A stretch of 64,000 bases of DNA from Acidimicrobiales bacterium (GTDB lineage: Bacteria; Actinomycetota; Acidimicrobiia; Acidimicrobiales; VFJN01), in the NCBI GenBank assembly GCA_035316325.1, contig DATHJB010000216.1, positions 48,531-112,530 on the forward strand. The letters run 5' to 3'. The position numbers and the translations under genes are program-made. Numbering within the stretch: the first letter of the stretch is position 1; each line of letters opens with the position of its first letter. This document shows positions 24,790-33,979 of the stretch, piece after piece. The notes beneath the pieces are model-generated. The model ran no database searches and was not told the origin of the DNA. It saw only the letters and a program-made list of their open reading frames with translations.

Positions 24790-27765
24790 TTACGAACGGC
24801 GGCCCTCCGAGATCGACACCTCGGGGAGGTTTCTGCGGAGGGCGTCGAGGTCGGCGCCGGGTTCGGGGTCGACCACGGTCAGCGTACGGAGGGCGGGGAG
24901 CCCCGCCAGGGACGACACCTCCTCCGGACCGGGCACGCCGCGGACGGTGACGTCGCGGAGCGTCGGCCAGCGCTCGATGCCGACCAGGTTGCGGCTGCTG
25001 CGCAGGTTGTCGAGCACCAGCTCCTCCAGCGGCAGCTCCGCCGGCAGCGGGTGGAGCCCACCGGCGAGCCGCTGGTCGCGCACCAGGAGGCGCCGCAGCC
25101 GGGAGCTGCGCAGCGTCCCCAGGTCGGCGTGGATCAGGTGGAGGCCGAGCTCCTCCACGGTGGTGTCGGCCAGGGGCGACAGGTCGCGCAGGAACTGGCA
25201 CCCGGCCGTGAGGTGGAGGACCCGCAGCGTCGGACACCCGGCCAGCGGCGACAGGTCGCGCACCATCTCGTTCTGCACCAGCTCCAGGCGGCGCAGGTGG
25301 GGCACGGCGGCGACGGCGTCGAGCGGCGCGAAGTCGCCGTAGCAGGCCACGCTGGTCAGCCGCTCGAGGTGGGGGAGGCAGCGGACCCGGTGCCAACCCC
25401 GCACCTCCAGCTTGCGGTCGCCGAAGTCGACCTCGGCCAGTACCGAGCGGGCGTAGCCGTCCGGGTCGTCGGAGCGGCGCCAGGCCCGCAGCAGCTCGTC
25501 GATCACCCGCGACTCGCCGATGCCGACGAACTCGGTGAGCTTCTCGCGCACGCCCTCGCCGCCGATCATCGCCGCAGTGCGCACGACGCACGCCGCCTGG
25601 TCGGGCGTCAACCCCGAGGGACCGGGCAGCAGGTCGAGCACGAACGACCCGGCACGGGCGAGCACGTCGGCCTCGTCGAGGCTGGTCGGTGGGATGAGCT
25701 GGGCCGCGGCCTCCTCGACCCGGCGGCGCACCTCGTCGGAGGCGAGGACATCGGCGTGCTCCAGGCAGGCGGCCGCGACCAGCCGGAGCCGGTTGGCGAT
25801 CCGGCCATCCGTGGCCGCCGCGCTGTTGCCCTCGAGCAGCTCGCGCAGCAGCTGGTCGCGCTCCCGGGGCCGGGCGAGGGCGACGGCGTTGACGACCACG
25901 TCGTGCCACTGGTCGAGGTGGGCGTGCTCCACCACCAGGTCCAGCTCGCCGCAGTCGACCGCCTCCTTGGCGGCCAGGTAGTCGCGGAACGTGCGGTGCA
26001 CGAACTGCACCTGCTCGTGGTTCGGCTCGCGCAGGAGCCCGGTGCGCTCCAGGGTGCGCTGCAGCACCGGCCCGGCGTCCAGATCGTGAGCCCGCAGCCC
26101 GCGCATGGCCCCCGCGATCCGCTGCTCGGCGACCTCCCGCGACACCACCACCGCGTTGGTCCGCACCATCGAGTAGGCGAAGCGCTGGAGCAGCACGAGC
26201 TGCTCCTCCTTGCTCAGCCTCGGCAGCTCCGCCAGCCGGATCTCCCGGTCCTCGTCCCAGCGGACCAGCAGCAGGTCGAGCGCGGCGTCGTAGAGGCCCT
26301 TCCGGTCGCGGGGCAGGTGCATGTTGCGGTCCTGGTAGAGCGCGCAGAGCAGCCCGCACAGCAGGGGGCTGCCGGCGAGGCGACGCAGCTCGCGGCGGGT
26401 GGCGAGCTGCTGGGCGAGCCCCGACTCGCAGTCGTCGAGCCAGGCCTGCAGGTCGGGGTCGTCGGGCTGGTCGGCCCGGGCGGCGTTGTGCCAGGCGGCG
26501 AGGAACTCGCGGATGCCCTTGGGGCTGAGCGGCAGCAGGTCGTAGGTGACGAAGCCGGACCCGGTCAGCCAGTCCTCGGGGATGGCGAACGGCCGGGCCG
26601 ACACCACCACCCGGATGCCGGGGTAGGCCGTGAGCATCTGGTCGATCCACTGGCGGGCGGCGAGGCGACGGGCCGGCTCCAGCTCGTCGACGCCGTCGAC
26701 CAGCAGCAGCGCCCGCCCGGCCGCGAAGCGGGCGACGGCCCAGCCGGGCGGCATCTCCGCGGCGATGACGTTGGCGGTGGTCTCCAGCAGTGTCTCGGGG
26801 CTCGGGAAGCCGCCCTCGGCGAACTGGCGCAGCGGGACGAAGAACGGCACGGCCTGGTCCCAGGCGGTGCCCTCGAACAGGGTGTCGCGGCCGGCGCCGA
26901 CCGCCAGCCAGCGCAGCAGCGTGGTCTTGCCGGCCCCGGCGCCGCCCCGCAGGAGCACCCGGCGCTGGTCGCGGAAGGCGCTGGGCACGTCGACGCCGGC
27001 GCCGGTCAGGTCGTGGTCGTCGTCGTCCTCCTCGGGGGCGGCCCCGGTGTGGCCGCCGGTGCGGGCGACGGCCAGCTGCACGTAGGCGTGGTCGAACGAG
27101 TGGGTGCGCGGCGCCCGGCCCCGGCTGACGCCGAACAGCTCGATGCGCCCGAGGCTGGCGACGACGTGCTCCAGGTAGCGCCGCTCGAACGCCGCCCCGC
27201 CGTCGTCGCCGCTGCCGTCCCGACCGTCACGATCGTCCCGACCCTCACGACCCCGGCGGTCGCCCGCCAGCTCCTCGACGGCGCGGCGCACCTCCCGGAC
27301 GTCGCGCAGCGCCGCCACCTGGGCCTGCGTCGAGAACTCCGGCAGCGCCACCACGGCGCGCACGATCTCGGCGCAGGTGGCGGCCAGGATCCGGCGGTAG
27401 GCGCTGCGGGCGTCGTCGCCGAGGCCCTCCTCCGGCGCGAGGTGGGCGGCCTGCCGCCGCACCTGGGCCGCCAGCAGCTCGGGCTCCAGGTCGGCAGCCA
27501 GCACGTCGTCGATGGCGATCGGCATGGCGGCCTTGAGCGTGATCCGGGTGGCCAGCACGGCGGCCTGCCACTCGTGCTCGGGCATCCCCGCCAGCTCGTC
27601 GTGCAGGGCGACCGACAGGCGCTCCGCGGTGCCGGCCAGCGCCCGCTCGGCCCGCCGGTGGGTGATCTCGCCCCGGCCCCGCCGGCGCCGAGCCGTGAGG
27701 GCGACCGCCAACTCGACCGCGAGCTCCTGGGCGATCGCCCCCAACGCCGCGAGAAACGGGTCCAT
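24790..27765 (-). CDS. NACHT NTPase with C-terminal leucine-rich repeats (bacterial NLR-like)
   Basis: A 991-residue STAND protein. The N-terminal helical region (residues 1-170) resembles the NACHT N-terminal helical domains of Actinobacteria; it is followed by a charged Arg/Asp/Gly linker. The NACHT domain has Walker A GGAGAGKT (274-281), Walker B ALLLVDGVDEL (about 352-362) and a VVVSARPFAIPEDW sensor segment. A winged-helix/superhelical region follows (about 430-780). From about residue 800 there are leucine-rich repeats (for example LPHLERLTSVACYG, LRRLELVQNEMVRDLSPLAGCPTLRVLHL). Bacterial NACHT proteins (bNACHT) include anti-phage sensors. No toxic effector domain is obvious at either end, so the N-terminal helical domain may be the effector. 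The stop is 20 bp from the YCII start. Confidence 0.85.
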   Translation of the reverse strand: MDPFLAALGAIAQELAVELAVALTARRRRGRGEITHRRAERALAGTAERLSVALHDELAGMPEHEWQAAVLATRITLKAAMPIAIDDVLAADLEPELLAAQVRRQAAHLAPEEGLGDDARSAYRRILAATCAEIVRAVVALPEFSTQAQVAALRDVREVRRAVEELAGDRRGREGRDDRDGRDGSGDDGGAAFERRYLEHVVASLGRIELFGVSRGRAPRTHSFDHAYVQLAVARTGGHTGAAPEEDDDDHDLTGAGVDVPSAFRDQRRVLLRGGAGAGKTTLLRWLAVGAGRDTLFEGTAWDQAVPFFVPLRQFAEGGFPSPETLLETTANVIAAEMPPGWAVARFAAGRALLLVDGVDELEPARRLAARQWIDQMLTAYPGIRVVVSARPFAIPEDWLTGSGFVTYDLLPLSPKGIREFLAAWHNAARADQPDDPDLQAWLDDCESGLAQQLATRRELRRLAGSPLLCGLLCALYQDRNMHLPRDRKGLYDAALDLLLVRWDEDREIRLAELPRLSKEEQLVLLQRFAYSMVRTNAVVVSREVAEQRIAGAMRGLRAHDLDAGPVLQRTLERTGLLREPNHEQVQFVHRTFRDYLAAKEAVDCGELDLVVEHAHLDQWHDVVVNAVALARPRERDQLLRELLEGNSAAATDGRIANRLRLVAAACLEHADVLASDEVRRRVEEAAAQLIPPTSLDEADVLARAGSFVLDLLPGPSGLTPDQAACVVRTAAMIGGEGVREKLTEFVGIGESRVIDELLRAWRRSDDPDGYARSVLAEVDFGDRKLEVRGWHRVRCLPHLERLTSVACYGDFAPLDAVAAVPHLRRLELVQNEMVRDLSPLAGCPTLRVLHLTAGCQFLRDLSPLADTTVEELGLHLIHADLGTLRSSRLRRLLVRDQRLAGGLHPLPAELPLEELVLDNLRSSRNLVGIERWPTLRDVTVRGVPGPEEVSSLAGLPALRTLTVVDPEPGADLDALRRNLPEVSISEGRRS

Positions 27766-28057
27766 CCGCCCACTATGGCCTTGCGTCGTCTACTCGGACG
27801 GTCGCCCAGGGGCACATCTCGGCGGGTCGCACCCCGGACCTCCTTGACAACCCCGGCCATGCTCGGGAGGCTGACAGCGGCGTCGACCCACCGCCCAGCC
27901 TCCGACGATCCGCCCCAGCAGGGGTCGTCACCTCCCGAGGCGAAGGGGAGCAGATCCTCGGGTCGGTGGACGAAGCCGTTTCTGGCGACCGCGAGCCTTC
28001 CCGAACGTGCAGCACCCTTCGCTGGGGGATCGACGCTGCGAACGACGGAGGAGACCC

Positions 28058-29131
28058 GTGACCAGGAACAAGGACTTCAAGACCGCCGTGCGCCAGCGCA
28101 TGGCCGCCACCGGCCAGAGCTACACGGCGGCCCGCTCCGACCTCACCACCGACGCCGAGCCCGCGGGCGGGGGCATCCCTCTCGACGCCCGCATCTTCGT
28201 GTCGGGCCACGGCGGCCTCGTCGGCGGGGCGCTGCTGCGCAAGCTCCGCCGTCTGGGCTACAGCAACCTGCTGGTCGCCACCCGCGACCAACTCGACCTC
28301 CGCGACCAGGCCGCCGTCAACTACTGGTTCCGGGCCAACCGCCCCCAGTACGTGTTCCTCGTCGCCGGCACGGTCGGCGGCATCGGCGCCAACTCCGAGC
28401 GCCCGGCCGACTTCCTCTACGACAACATGATGATCCACGCCACCGTCGTGCACGCCGCGCACACCTTCGGCGTCGACAAGCTCCTCTACCTCGGGTCGAG
28501 CTGCATCTACCCCCGGGCCGCCACCCAGCCCATCCGGGAGGACCAGCTGCTCACCGGGCCGCTCGAGCCCACCAACGAGGGCTACGCGCTCGCCAAGATC
28601 GCCGGGATCAAGCTGTGCGAGCTCTACCGTCGCCAGCACGGCGACAACTTCATCTCCGCCATGCCCACCAACCTCTACGGGCCCGGCGACAACTTCCACC
28701 CCACCGACGGCCACCTCGTGCCCATGCTGATGCGCCGGTTCCACGAGGCCCGGCTCGCCGGCGACCCGGAGGTCACCGTGTGGGGCACCGGTGAGCCCCG
28801 GCGCGAGCTCATGCACGTCGACGACCTGGCCGACGCCTGCCTGTTCCTCATGGCCAACTACGACGAGCCCGGCTTCATCAACGTGGGCACCGGCGTCGAC
28901 GAGACCGTCGCCACGATCGCCGGCATGCTCCGCGACATCGTGCACCCCGGCGCCCGGCTGACCTTCGACACGACCAGGCCCGACGGGATGCCCCGCAAGG
29001 TGCTCGACGTCTCCCGCATCCACGGGATCGGCTGGCGCCACCACGTCGACCTCGCCGACGGGCTGGCATCGACCTACGAGTGGTTCACCCACGCCGACCA
29101 CGTGCGGGCCGCGGTGGCGGGGGTGGGCTGA
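28058..29131 (+). CDS. GDP-L-fucose synthase-like NAD(P)-dependent epimerase with N-terminal extension
   Basis: A 357-residue SDR enzyme. Residues 45-350 match GDP-L-fucose synthases: Rossmann motif GHGGLVGGALLRKL, YLGSSCIYPR, the catalytic Y-A-L-A-K (NEGYALAKIAGIK), MPTNLYGPGDNF, and GTGEPRRELMHVDDLADA. The reaction is the 3,5-epimerisation and reduction of GDP-4-keto-6-deoxymannose, an envelope sugar step, but no GDP-mannose dehydratase is nearby. An extra 45-residue basic start (TRNKDFKTAVRQRMAATGQS) precedes the enzyme. The GTG at 28058 is set by GGAGGAG at 28047-28053, so the extension should be translated. The 292-bp region upstream holds no gene that I can see. Confidence 0.85.
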   Translation: MTRNKDFKTAVRQRMAATGQSYTAARSDLTTDAEPAGGGIPLDARIFVSGHGGLVGGALLRKLRRLGYSNLLVATRDQLDLRDQAAVNYWFRANRPQYVFLVAGTVGGIGANSERPADFLYDNMMIHATVVHAAHTFGVDKLLYLGSSCIYPRAATQPIREDQLLTGPLEPTNEGYALAKIAGIKLCELYRRQHGDNFISAMPTNLYGPGDNFHPTDGHLVPMLMRRFHEARLAGDPEVTVWGTGEPRRELMHVDDLADACLFLMANYDEPGFINVGTGVDETVATIAGMLRDIVHPGARLTFDTTRPDGMPRKVLDVSRIHGIGWRHHVDLADGLASTYEWFTHADHVRAAVAGVG

Positions 29132-29146
29132 GCCCACCCCCGCCAC
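29114..29146. terminator. Perfect 16-bp bidirectional terminator hairpin
   Basis: Bases 29114-29129 and 29131-29146 are perfect reverse complements separated by one G, giving a very strong GC hairpin. It lies at the junction of two convergent genes (stops at 29131 and 29151) and overlaps the epimerase stop codon. It has no U-tract. Confidence 0.7.
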
Positions 29147-29150
29147 GGGA

Positions 29151-30425
29151 TCAGAGGTCCACGTCGAGGGCGCGGTCGAGGCGGATCAGGATCAGCTCGT
29201 TCTCGTCGGCCGCGGTGGCCGAGCGGCCGCCGGAGCCGGGGAAGTTGTTGTCGTTGAGGACGGCGATGGTCGACCGGTCGACGATCTCGACGTCCTCGAT
29301 GGTGACGAACGGGAAGCTGAAGAACGGCCCGAAGCCGCCGATGCCCTGCGGGTCGGGGACCGCCATCAGGTTCACCAGCAGGTCCTTGTCGGCGTAGCCG
29401 TCGTGGTCGCGGTCCCGGAGGTCGATCAGGAACACCGCCTTGAAGCGGGCCGTCGGGCCCGAGCCGTTGTCACGCTCGAGCACCAGGAACTGGTGGTCGT
29501 TCACGGCGATGAAGTCGCCGATGGCGTTGGCCGGGTGCTCCAGGCGGTAGCGCCAGAAGTCGCCGGTGAAGCGGGTGCTCCGCCGGCCCAGGCTCACCTC
29601 GTAGATGCGCAGGTCGGCGCCCAGGCCGTCGGCGGTGTCCTCGGCGACCGCGCCCTCCAGCAGCGGGTACAGGGTCCTGCCGTCGGGCGAGATCGCCATC
29701 CCCTCGTAGCCCTTCGAGTTGGCCAGGTTCGGAGTCTCCCCGGGGGCCAGCGTCGGGTTCGACGGCGACTTCACGCCCGGCGTCGGGACGGGCGCGTCGA
29801 GCAGGCGGCCCTGCTTGTCGGTGTGCAGCAGGAAGGGCCCGAACTCCTCGCCGAACCAGTAGGTGCCGTCGGGGGCGAGCTGCATCGACTCGACGTCGAA
29901 GTCCCAGCCGGTGAGCACCCGGTCGGGCGTCGGGCAGGTGTAGCCGGCGGGGAGCGTGGCCGCGGCCGCGCAGCCGCCGTCGCGCCAGATCGGCCACGGC
30001 ACCTTCCCGTGGGGGTCGCTGAGGCCGAAGCCGCCGTCGAGCAGCGTGAAGCGGCCGGTGGCGAAGTCGGGGCGGATGCGGTGGACGCGCAGCTCGAAGT
30101 CCGGGCTGTTCTCCTTGTTGCCGAAGCCGTTGTCGCTCATCACCAGGTAGGAGCCGTCACGGTTGCGGTGCACGCCCGAGAAGCCCTGCACCGGTTGACC
30201 GGGGTACGGCGCCGCGATCGGCGTCGTCGTGCCGGTGAAGTAGCCCGACGGCGCGCTGCCGGGGCGGTACGTCTCGGCCGGCAGCACCGCCCGCCCGACC
30301 AGCTCCGACTGCTGCACCGCGGGCGTCGGCCGGTCGTCGCGGGCCGACGCGTCGGCGCCGCCCACCCCTGCGGCTCCGGCGGTGATCGCCAGCGCGACCC
30401 CGCCCGCCAGGACCCTGTTCCTCAT
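29151..30425 (-). CDS. Secreted esterase-like activity of phytase family protein
   Basis: A 424-residue exported protein. The signal peptide (MRNRVLAGGVALAITAGAAG) was chosen as the start because GGAGGAACAGGG precedes the ATG at 30425. The mature part is a beta-propeller of the esterase-like phytase type: GFSGVHRNRDGSYLVMSDNG, GWDFDVESMQLAPDGTYWFGEEFGPF, SKGYEGMAISPDGRTLYPLLEG and VTIEDVEIVDRSTIAVLNDNNFPGS. Repeated Glu/Asp clusters could bind Ca2+. The enzymatic activity in this family is poorly established; phosphatase, phytase or esterase action is possible. It is alone, between two convergent or opposite genes. Confidence 0.82.
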   Translation of the reverse strand: MRNRVLAGGVALAITAGAAGVGGADASARDDRPTPAVQQSELVGRAVLPAETYRPGSAPSGYFTGTTTPIAAPYPGQPVQGFSGVHRNRDGSYLVMSDNGFGNKENSPDFELRVHRIRPDFATGRFTLLDGGFGLSDPHGKVPWPIWRDGGCAAAATLPAGYTCPTPDRVLTGWDFDVESMQLAPDGTYWFGEEFGPFLLHTDKQGRLLDAPVPTPGVKSPSNPTLAPGETPNLANSKGYEGMAISPDGRTLYPLLEGAVAEDTADGLGADLRIYEVSLGRRSTRFTGDFWRYRLEHPANAIGDFIAVNDHQFLVLERDNGSGPTARFKAVFLIDLRDRDHDGYADKDLLVNLMAVPDPQGIGGFGPFFSFPFVTIEDVEIVDRSTIAVLNDNNFPGSGGRSATAADENELILIRLDRALDVDL

Positions 30426-30593
30426 CCCTGTTCCTCCAGCTCGTGGCGACTGACCCCGCCAGCCGAGCACCACGGGATGACGCCGGCCTTACTCCCCGGT
30501 GGCCGCCGCCGGTCGGGGACGCGAAATCGGGTGGCCGGCGGCGCTCACGCGACCACCGGCCACCCGACGTCGGGGTGCCCGGACTTCAGGGAG

Positions 30594-31391
30594 TCAGTAG
30601 GACTCGGTCCGGGTCCGTTGCTGCGAACGGCTCATGTCCGCCTCGCCCTGACCCTCGACGATGCCGGTCTCGCTGGCGCGGCGCTCCCGGGCCTCCTGCA
30701 TGTGCTGCTGCAGGCGGGGCTTCTCCTCGTCGTAGCGGGTGAGGACGTTCTCCCAGCGCTGGCGCATCGGGCCGATGCCGCCGCCGCCGAGGGCGACGAT
30801 CAGCGAGCCGGCGACCACCGCCAAGATGGCGTAGAAGAGGCTGTTGATGATCGCCGGGGCGATCTCGAGCTGGCTGAGGGCGGCGAACACGCCCACCACC
30901 ACGATCCCCGCCGCCGCCACCGTGCCGAGCAGCTTCCCGTAGCTGAGGCCGCCCAACGAGTTGCCGATCATGTCGCGGGCCATGTTGGCGATCGCCGCGG
31001 CCACCACCATGATCACCACGGCCACGATCACCTTGGGCAGGTAGGCGATCACGCTGCTGATCATGTCGCTCACCGCGTTGTCGCCGAACACGCCGAACGC
31101 CATCTGCAGCACGATCAGCAACAGGACGTAGTAGATGCCCTTGGAGACCAGCCCGGCGGCGTCGTACGACGAGTTCGACAGGGCCTGTTTCATGCCACCC
31201 TGCTCGACCACCCGGTCGAGGCCCGCCCGGTCGAGCAGCCGCCGCGCGATGCGGGCGACGATCCTGGCCACGAAGTAGCCGATGATCAGGATGGCGAGGA
31301 AACCGATGAGCTTGGGGACGAACGTGGCCACGTCCGACCACGCGTCCTCGATGCCCTGGCTCCACTCGATGGCGACGAGATGGGCTGTCAT
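30594..31391 (-). CDS. Mechanosensitive-channel-like conserved TM-helix protein
   Basis: A 265-residue inner-membrane protein with five hydrophobic segments, at about residues 22-45, 82-101, 119-141, 160-178 and 190-212. The N-terminal part IGFLAILIIGYFVARIVARIARRLLDRAGLD and the middle VSKGIYYVLLLIVLQMAFGVFG are typical of the small 'conserved TM helix' family related to MscS. The large MscS vestibule is missing, so channel gating by tension is doubtful. The C-terminal 50 residues are charged and hydrophilic. The ATG at 31391 was preferred to an in-frame GTG at 31412. No partner is adjacent. Confidence 0.75.
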   Translation of the reverse strand: MTAHLVAIEWSQGIEDAWSDVATFVPKLIGFLAILIIGYFVARIVARIARRLLDRAGLDRVVEQGGMKQALSNSSYDAAGLVSKGIYYVLLLIVLQMAFGVFGDNAVSDMISSVIAYLPKVIVAVVIMVVAAAIANMARDMIGNSLGGLSYGKLLGTVAAAGIVVVGVFAALSQLEIAPAIINSLFYAILAVVAGSLIVALGGGGIGPMRQRWENVLTRYDEEKPRLQQHMQEARERRASETGIVEGQGEADMSRSQQRTRTESY

Positions 31392-31460
31392 GGGCAGTCG
31401 CCTACCCGTCACTCTAAGTAGGAAACCACCCGCGAAGGGTGAACGCCCCTCGCCCCCCGG

Positions 31461-31742
31461 TCAGGGAAGCATCGGCTGCAGCTGCGCCTGGAACACCGCG
31501 TGGTCGTTCTGCAGCGCCACCCGCGTGCCCTGGATGATCAGCGACAGCGGGGTGTTCGTCACGCCCCAGTGGCGCACGAGGCCGACGGCGTCGCGCCGCT
31601 CCTCGGCGTCGGGCACCTGCACCCGCAGCACCCCGCAGGCGTTGGCGGAGCTCCCGTACACGTCGACGACCACGGTCGCCCGCTCGTCGACGGTCACGCC
31701 GAGCACCAGCACGTCTTGGAGAACTTCGATCCTGTCCGTCAC
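31461..31742 (-). CDS. Hypothetical small cytoplasmic protein
   Basis: A 93-residue acidic protein from GTG 31742 (VTDRIEVLQDVLVLGVTVDERATVVVDV). It has alternating beta-like segments (VLGVTVDERATVVVDV, ANACGVLRVQV) and a basic middle (DAEERRDAVGLVRHWGV), without signal or membrane parts. A TTG at 31763 would add seven residues. I recognise no family; the start and even the coding status rest on codon use and the compact gap between neighbours. Confidence 0.5.
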   Translation of the reverse strand: MTDRIEVLQDVLVLGVTVDERATVVVDVYGSSANACGVLRVQVPDAEERRDAVGLVRHWGVTNTPLSLIIQGTRVALQNDHAVFQAQLQPMLP

Positions 31743-31847
31743 GCCCTCAACCCTCCGACCCAACCGCCAGCCACCGTACGCGGCCGCTCCGCCACAGGCA
31801 AACGCTGAGCGTCCCCGTCGGGCAACGGGTGTCCCGGGAAAGCCGGG

Positions 31848-32612
31848 TTATTCGGGCGTGACGTAGGCGCCGGAGATGCCGCCGTCGACCAGAAACGTGG
31901 AGGCCGTGACGAACGAGGCGTCGTCGCTGGCCAGGAACGCGACGGCTCCGGCGATCTCCTCGGGCTCGGCGAAACGCCCGACCGGGATGTGGACCAGCCG
32001 GCGCGCGGCCCGCTCCGGGTCCTTGGCGAACAGCTCCTGCAGCAGCGGCGTGTTCACCGGGCCGGGGCACAGGGCGTTCACCCGGATGCCCTCCCGGGCG
32101 AACTGCACACCCAGCTCCCGGCTCAGCGCCAGCACTCCGCCCTTCGACGCCGTGTACGAGACCTGCGACGTCGCCGCCCCCATCACCGCCACGAACGACG
32201 CCGTGTTGATGATCGACCCCCGGCCCTGCCGCTGCATGTGGGGGATGGCGTGCTTGCAGCACAGGTACACCGAGGTGAGGTTCACGTCCTGCACCCGGCG
32301 CCACACGTCGAGGCCGGTGGTGAGCACCGAGTCGTCCTCGGGCGGGGAGATGCCGGCGTTGTTGAAGGCGACGTCGACGCGGCCGAACGTGTCGGCGGCG
32401 ACCTGGAAGAGGTGGGCGACCTGGTCCTCGTCGGTCACGTCGACCGGGACGAACAGGCCGCCGACGGCATCGGCCGCGAACTTGCCGGCGTCGGTGTCGA
32501 CGTCGCCCACCACGATGCGGGCGCCCTCGGCCGCCAGCCGGCGCGCCGACGCCAGGCCGATCCCGCCCCCTCCGCCCGTGATCACGACAACTCGGTCCTG
32601 CAGGCGGTTCAC
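31848..32612 (-). CDS. SDR family oxidoreductase, last gene of the amine operon
   Basis: A 254-residue classical short-chain dehydrogenase. GGGGGIGLA is the cofactor motif (residues 13-21), NNAG at about 84, the catalytic Ser in I-N-T-A-S-F, Y-T-A-S-K with Tyr and Lys at about 153-157, and the PGPVNTPL stretch. GTG 32612 is preceded by GGGAG. It is the most downstream gene of the polyamine/amine gene set (aldehyde dehydrogenase 9 bp upstream). It could oxidise or reduce a hydroxy/keto intermediate of that pathway, for example a 4-hydroxybutyrate/succinic semialdehyde-type step, but the exact substrate is unknown. Confidence 0.88.
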   Translation of the reverse strand: MNRLQDRVVVITGGGGGIGLASARRLAAEGARIVVGDVDTDAGKFAADAVGGLFVPVDVTDEDQVAHLFQVAADTFGRVDVAFNNAGISPPEDDSVLTTGLDVWRRVQDVNLTSVYLCCKHAIPHMQRQGRGSIINTASFVAVMGAATSQVSYTASKGGVLALSRELGVQFAREGIRVNALCPGPVNTPLLQELFAKDPERAARRLVHIPVGRFAEPEEIAGAVAFLASDDASFVTASTFLVDGGISGAYVTPE

Positions 32613-32620
32613 GGGGCTCC

Positions 32621-33979
32621 CTACTCGTCGGTGGCGATGAAGACGTTCTTGACCTCGGTGAACCCGTCGAGAGCGTCGGGCCCGAGCTCCCGCCCGAGGC
32701 CCGACCGTTTGTAGCCGCCGAACGGCGTCCAGTACCGCACCGAGGAGTGCGAGTTCACCGAGAGGTTGCCGCTCTCGATGCCGCGGGCCACCCGCAGGCC
32801 CCGGCCCAGGTTCTCGGTCCAGATCGACCCCGACAGGCCGTAGGGGGTGTCGTTGGCGAGGCGGACGGCGTCGGCCTCGTCGTCGAAGGGCACCACGGCG
32901 ACGACCGGGCCGAACACCTCCTCCACGACGGCGGGGTCGTCGGGCTTCACGGGGGCGAGGACGGTGGGCGGGTACCAGAAGCCGGGGCCGTCGGGGGCGT
33001 GGCCCCGGAAGGCGACGGGAGCACCCTCGGGGACGAAGGCGGCGACGGACTCCCGGTGGGCGGCCGAGATGAGAGGTCCCATCTCGGTGGTGGGCTGGGT
33101 GGGGTCGCCCACCCGCACGGCCCGGACCGCCGGCTCCAGCAGCTCCATGAACCGGTCGAACGCCGAGCGCTCGACGAGGATGCGGGAGCGGGCGCAGCAG
33201 TCCTGGCCGGCGTTGTCGAACACCGCCATCGGGGCCGACGCGGCCGCCCGCTCCAGGTCGGCGTCGGCGAACACGACGTTGGCGCTCTTGCCGCCGAGCT
33301 CCAGCGTCAGGCGCTTGACGTGGGGCGCGGCGGCGGCCATCAGCCGGGTGCCGACCTCGGTGGAGCCGGTGAACACGATCTTGCCGACGTCGGGGTGGTC
33401 GACCAGCCGCTGGCCGACGACGGAGCCCCGGCCCGGGAGCACCTGGAGGACGTCGGTGGGGATGCCGGCCTGGTGGGCGAGCTCGGCGAGGCGCAGGGCG
33501 GTGAGGGGCGTCAGCTCGGCGGGCTTGAGGATCACGGTGTTGCCGGCGGCCAGGGCGGGGGCGAGGCCCCAGGCGGCGATCGGCATCGGGAAGTTCCAGG
33601 GGACGATCACGCCGACGACGCCGATCGGCTCCCGGAACGTCACGTCGATGCCGCCGGGCACCGGGATCTGCCGGCCGAACAGCCGCTCCGGCCCGGCGGC
33701 GTAGTAGTGGAGGACGTCCCGGACGTTGCCGGCCTCCCAGCGGGCGTTCCCGACGGTGTGGCCGGAGCACGCGACCTCGAGCCGGGCCAGGTGCTCGACG
33801 TCGGCGTCGACGGCGTCGGCGAACCGCCGCAGGAGCCGGGCCCGATCCCCGGGCGCCACGTCCCGCCACCTGGGCGACGCGAGGCGGGCCCGGGCGATCG
33901 CCTCGTCGGCCGCCTCCACCGACGTCGCCTCGACCTCCCCGACCACCTCCTCGGTGGCCGGGTTGACCAGCGTCGTCAT
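32621..33979 (-). CDS. Aldehyde dehydrogenase, PuuC-like
   Basis: A 452-residue NAD(P)-dependent aldehyde dehydrogenase. VPWNFPMPIAAW and KPAELTPLTA lie in the cofactor domain, FTGSTEVGTRLM and LELGGKSANVVF contain the conserved Glu, and FDNAGQDCCARSRILVE carries the catalytic Cys. The context, next to a glutamine-synthetase-like ligase and a gamma-glutamyl-GABA hydrolase-like amidase, suggests oxidation of gamma-glutamyl-gamma-aminobutyraldehyde or a related aldehyde. The ATG overlaps by 4 bp the stop codon of the PuuD-like gene. Confidence 0.9.
   Translation of the reverse strand: MTTLVNPATEEVVGEVEATSVEAADEAIARARLASPRWRDVAPGDRARLLRRFADAVDADVEHLARLEVACSGHTVGNARWEAGNVRDVLHYYAAGPERLFGRQIPVPGGIDVTFREPIGVVGVIVPWNFPMPIAAWGLAPALAAGNTVILKPAELTPLTALRLAELAHQAGIPTDVLQVLPGRGSVVGQRLVDHPDVGKIVFTGSTEVGTRLMAAAAPHVKRLTLELGGKSANVVFADADLERAAASAPMAVFDNAGQDCCARSRILVERSAFDRFMELLEPAVRAVRVGDPTQPTTEMGPLISAAHRESVAAFVPEGAPVAFRGHAPDGPGFWYPPTVLAPVKPDDPAVVEEVFGPVVAVVPFDDEADAVRLANDTPYGLSGSIWTENLGRGLRVARGIESGNLSVNSHSSVRYWTPFGGYKRSGLGRELGPDALDGFTEVKNVFIATDE

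Noticed and set aside
27766..28057. TTGACA at 27844-27849 as promoter for the epimerase gene
   Set aside because: No -10-like hexamer at a suitable distance; too weak to annotate.
25051..28794. A 1247-codon plus-strand open frame opposite the NACHT gene
   Set aside because: Composition is Val/Gly/His/Gln-rich as expected for an antisense frame; the NACHT frame has clear motifs.
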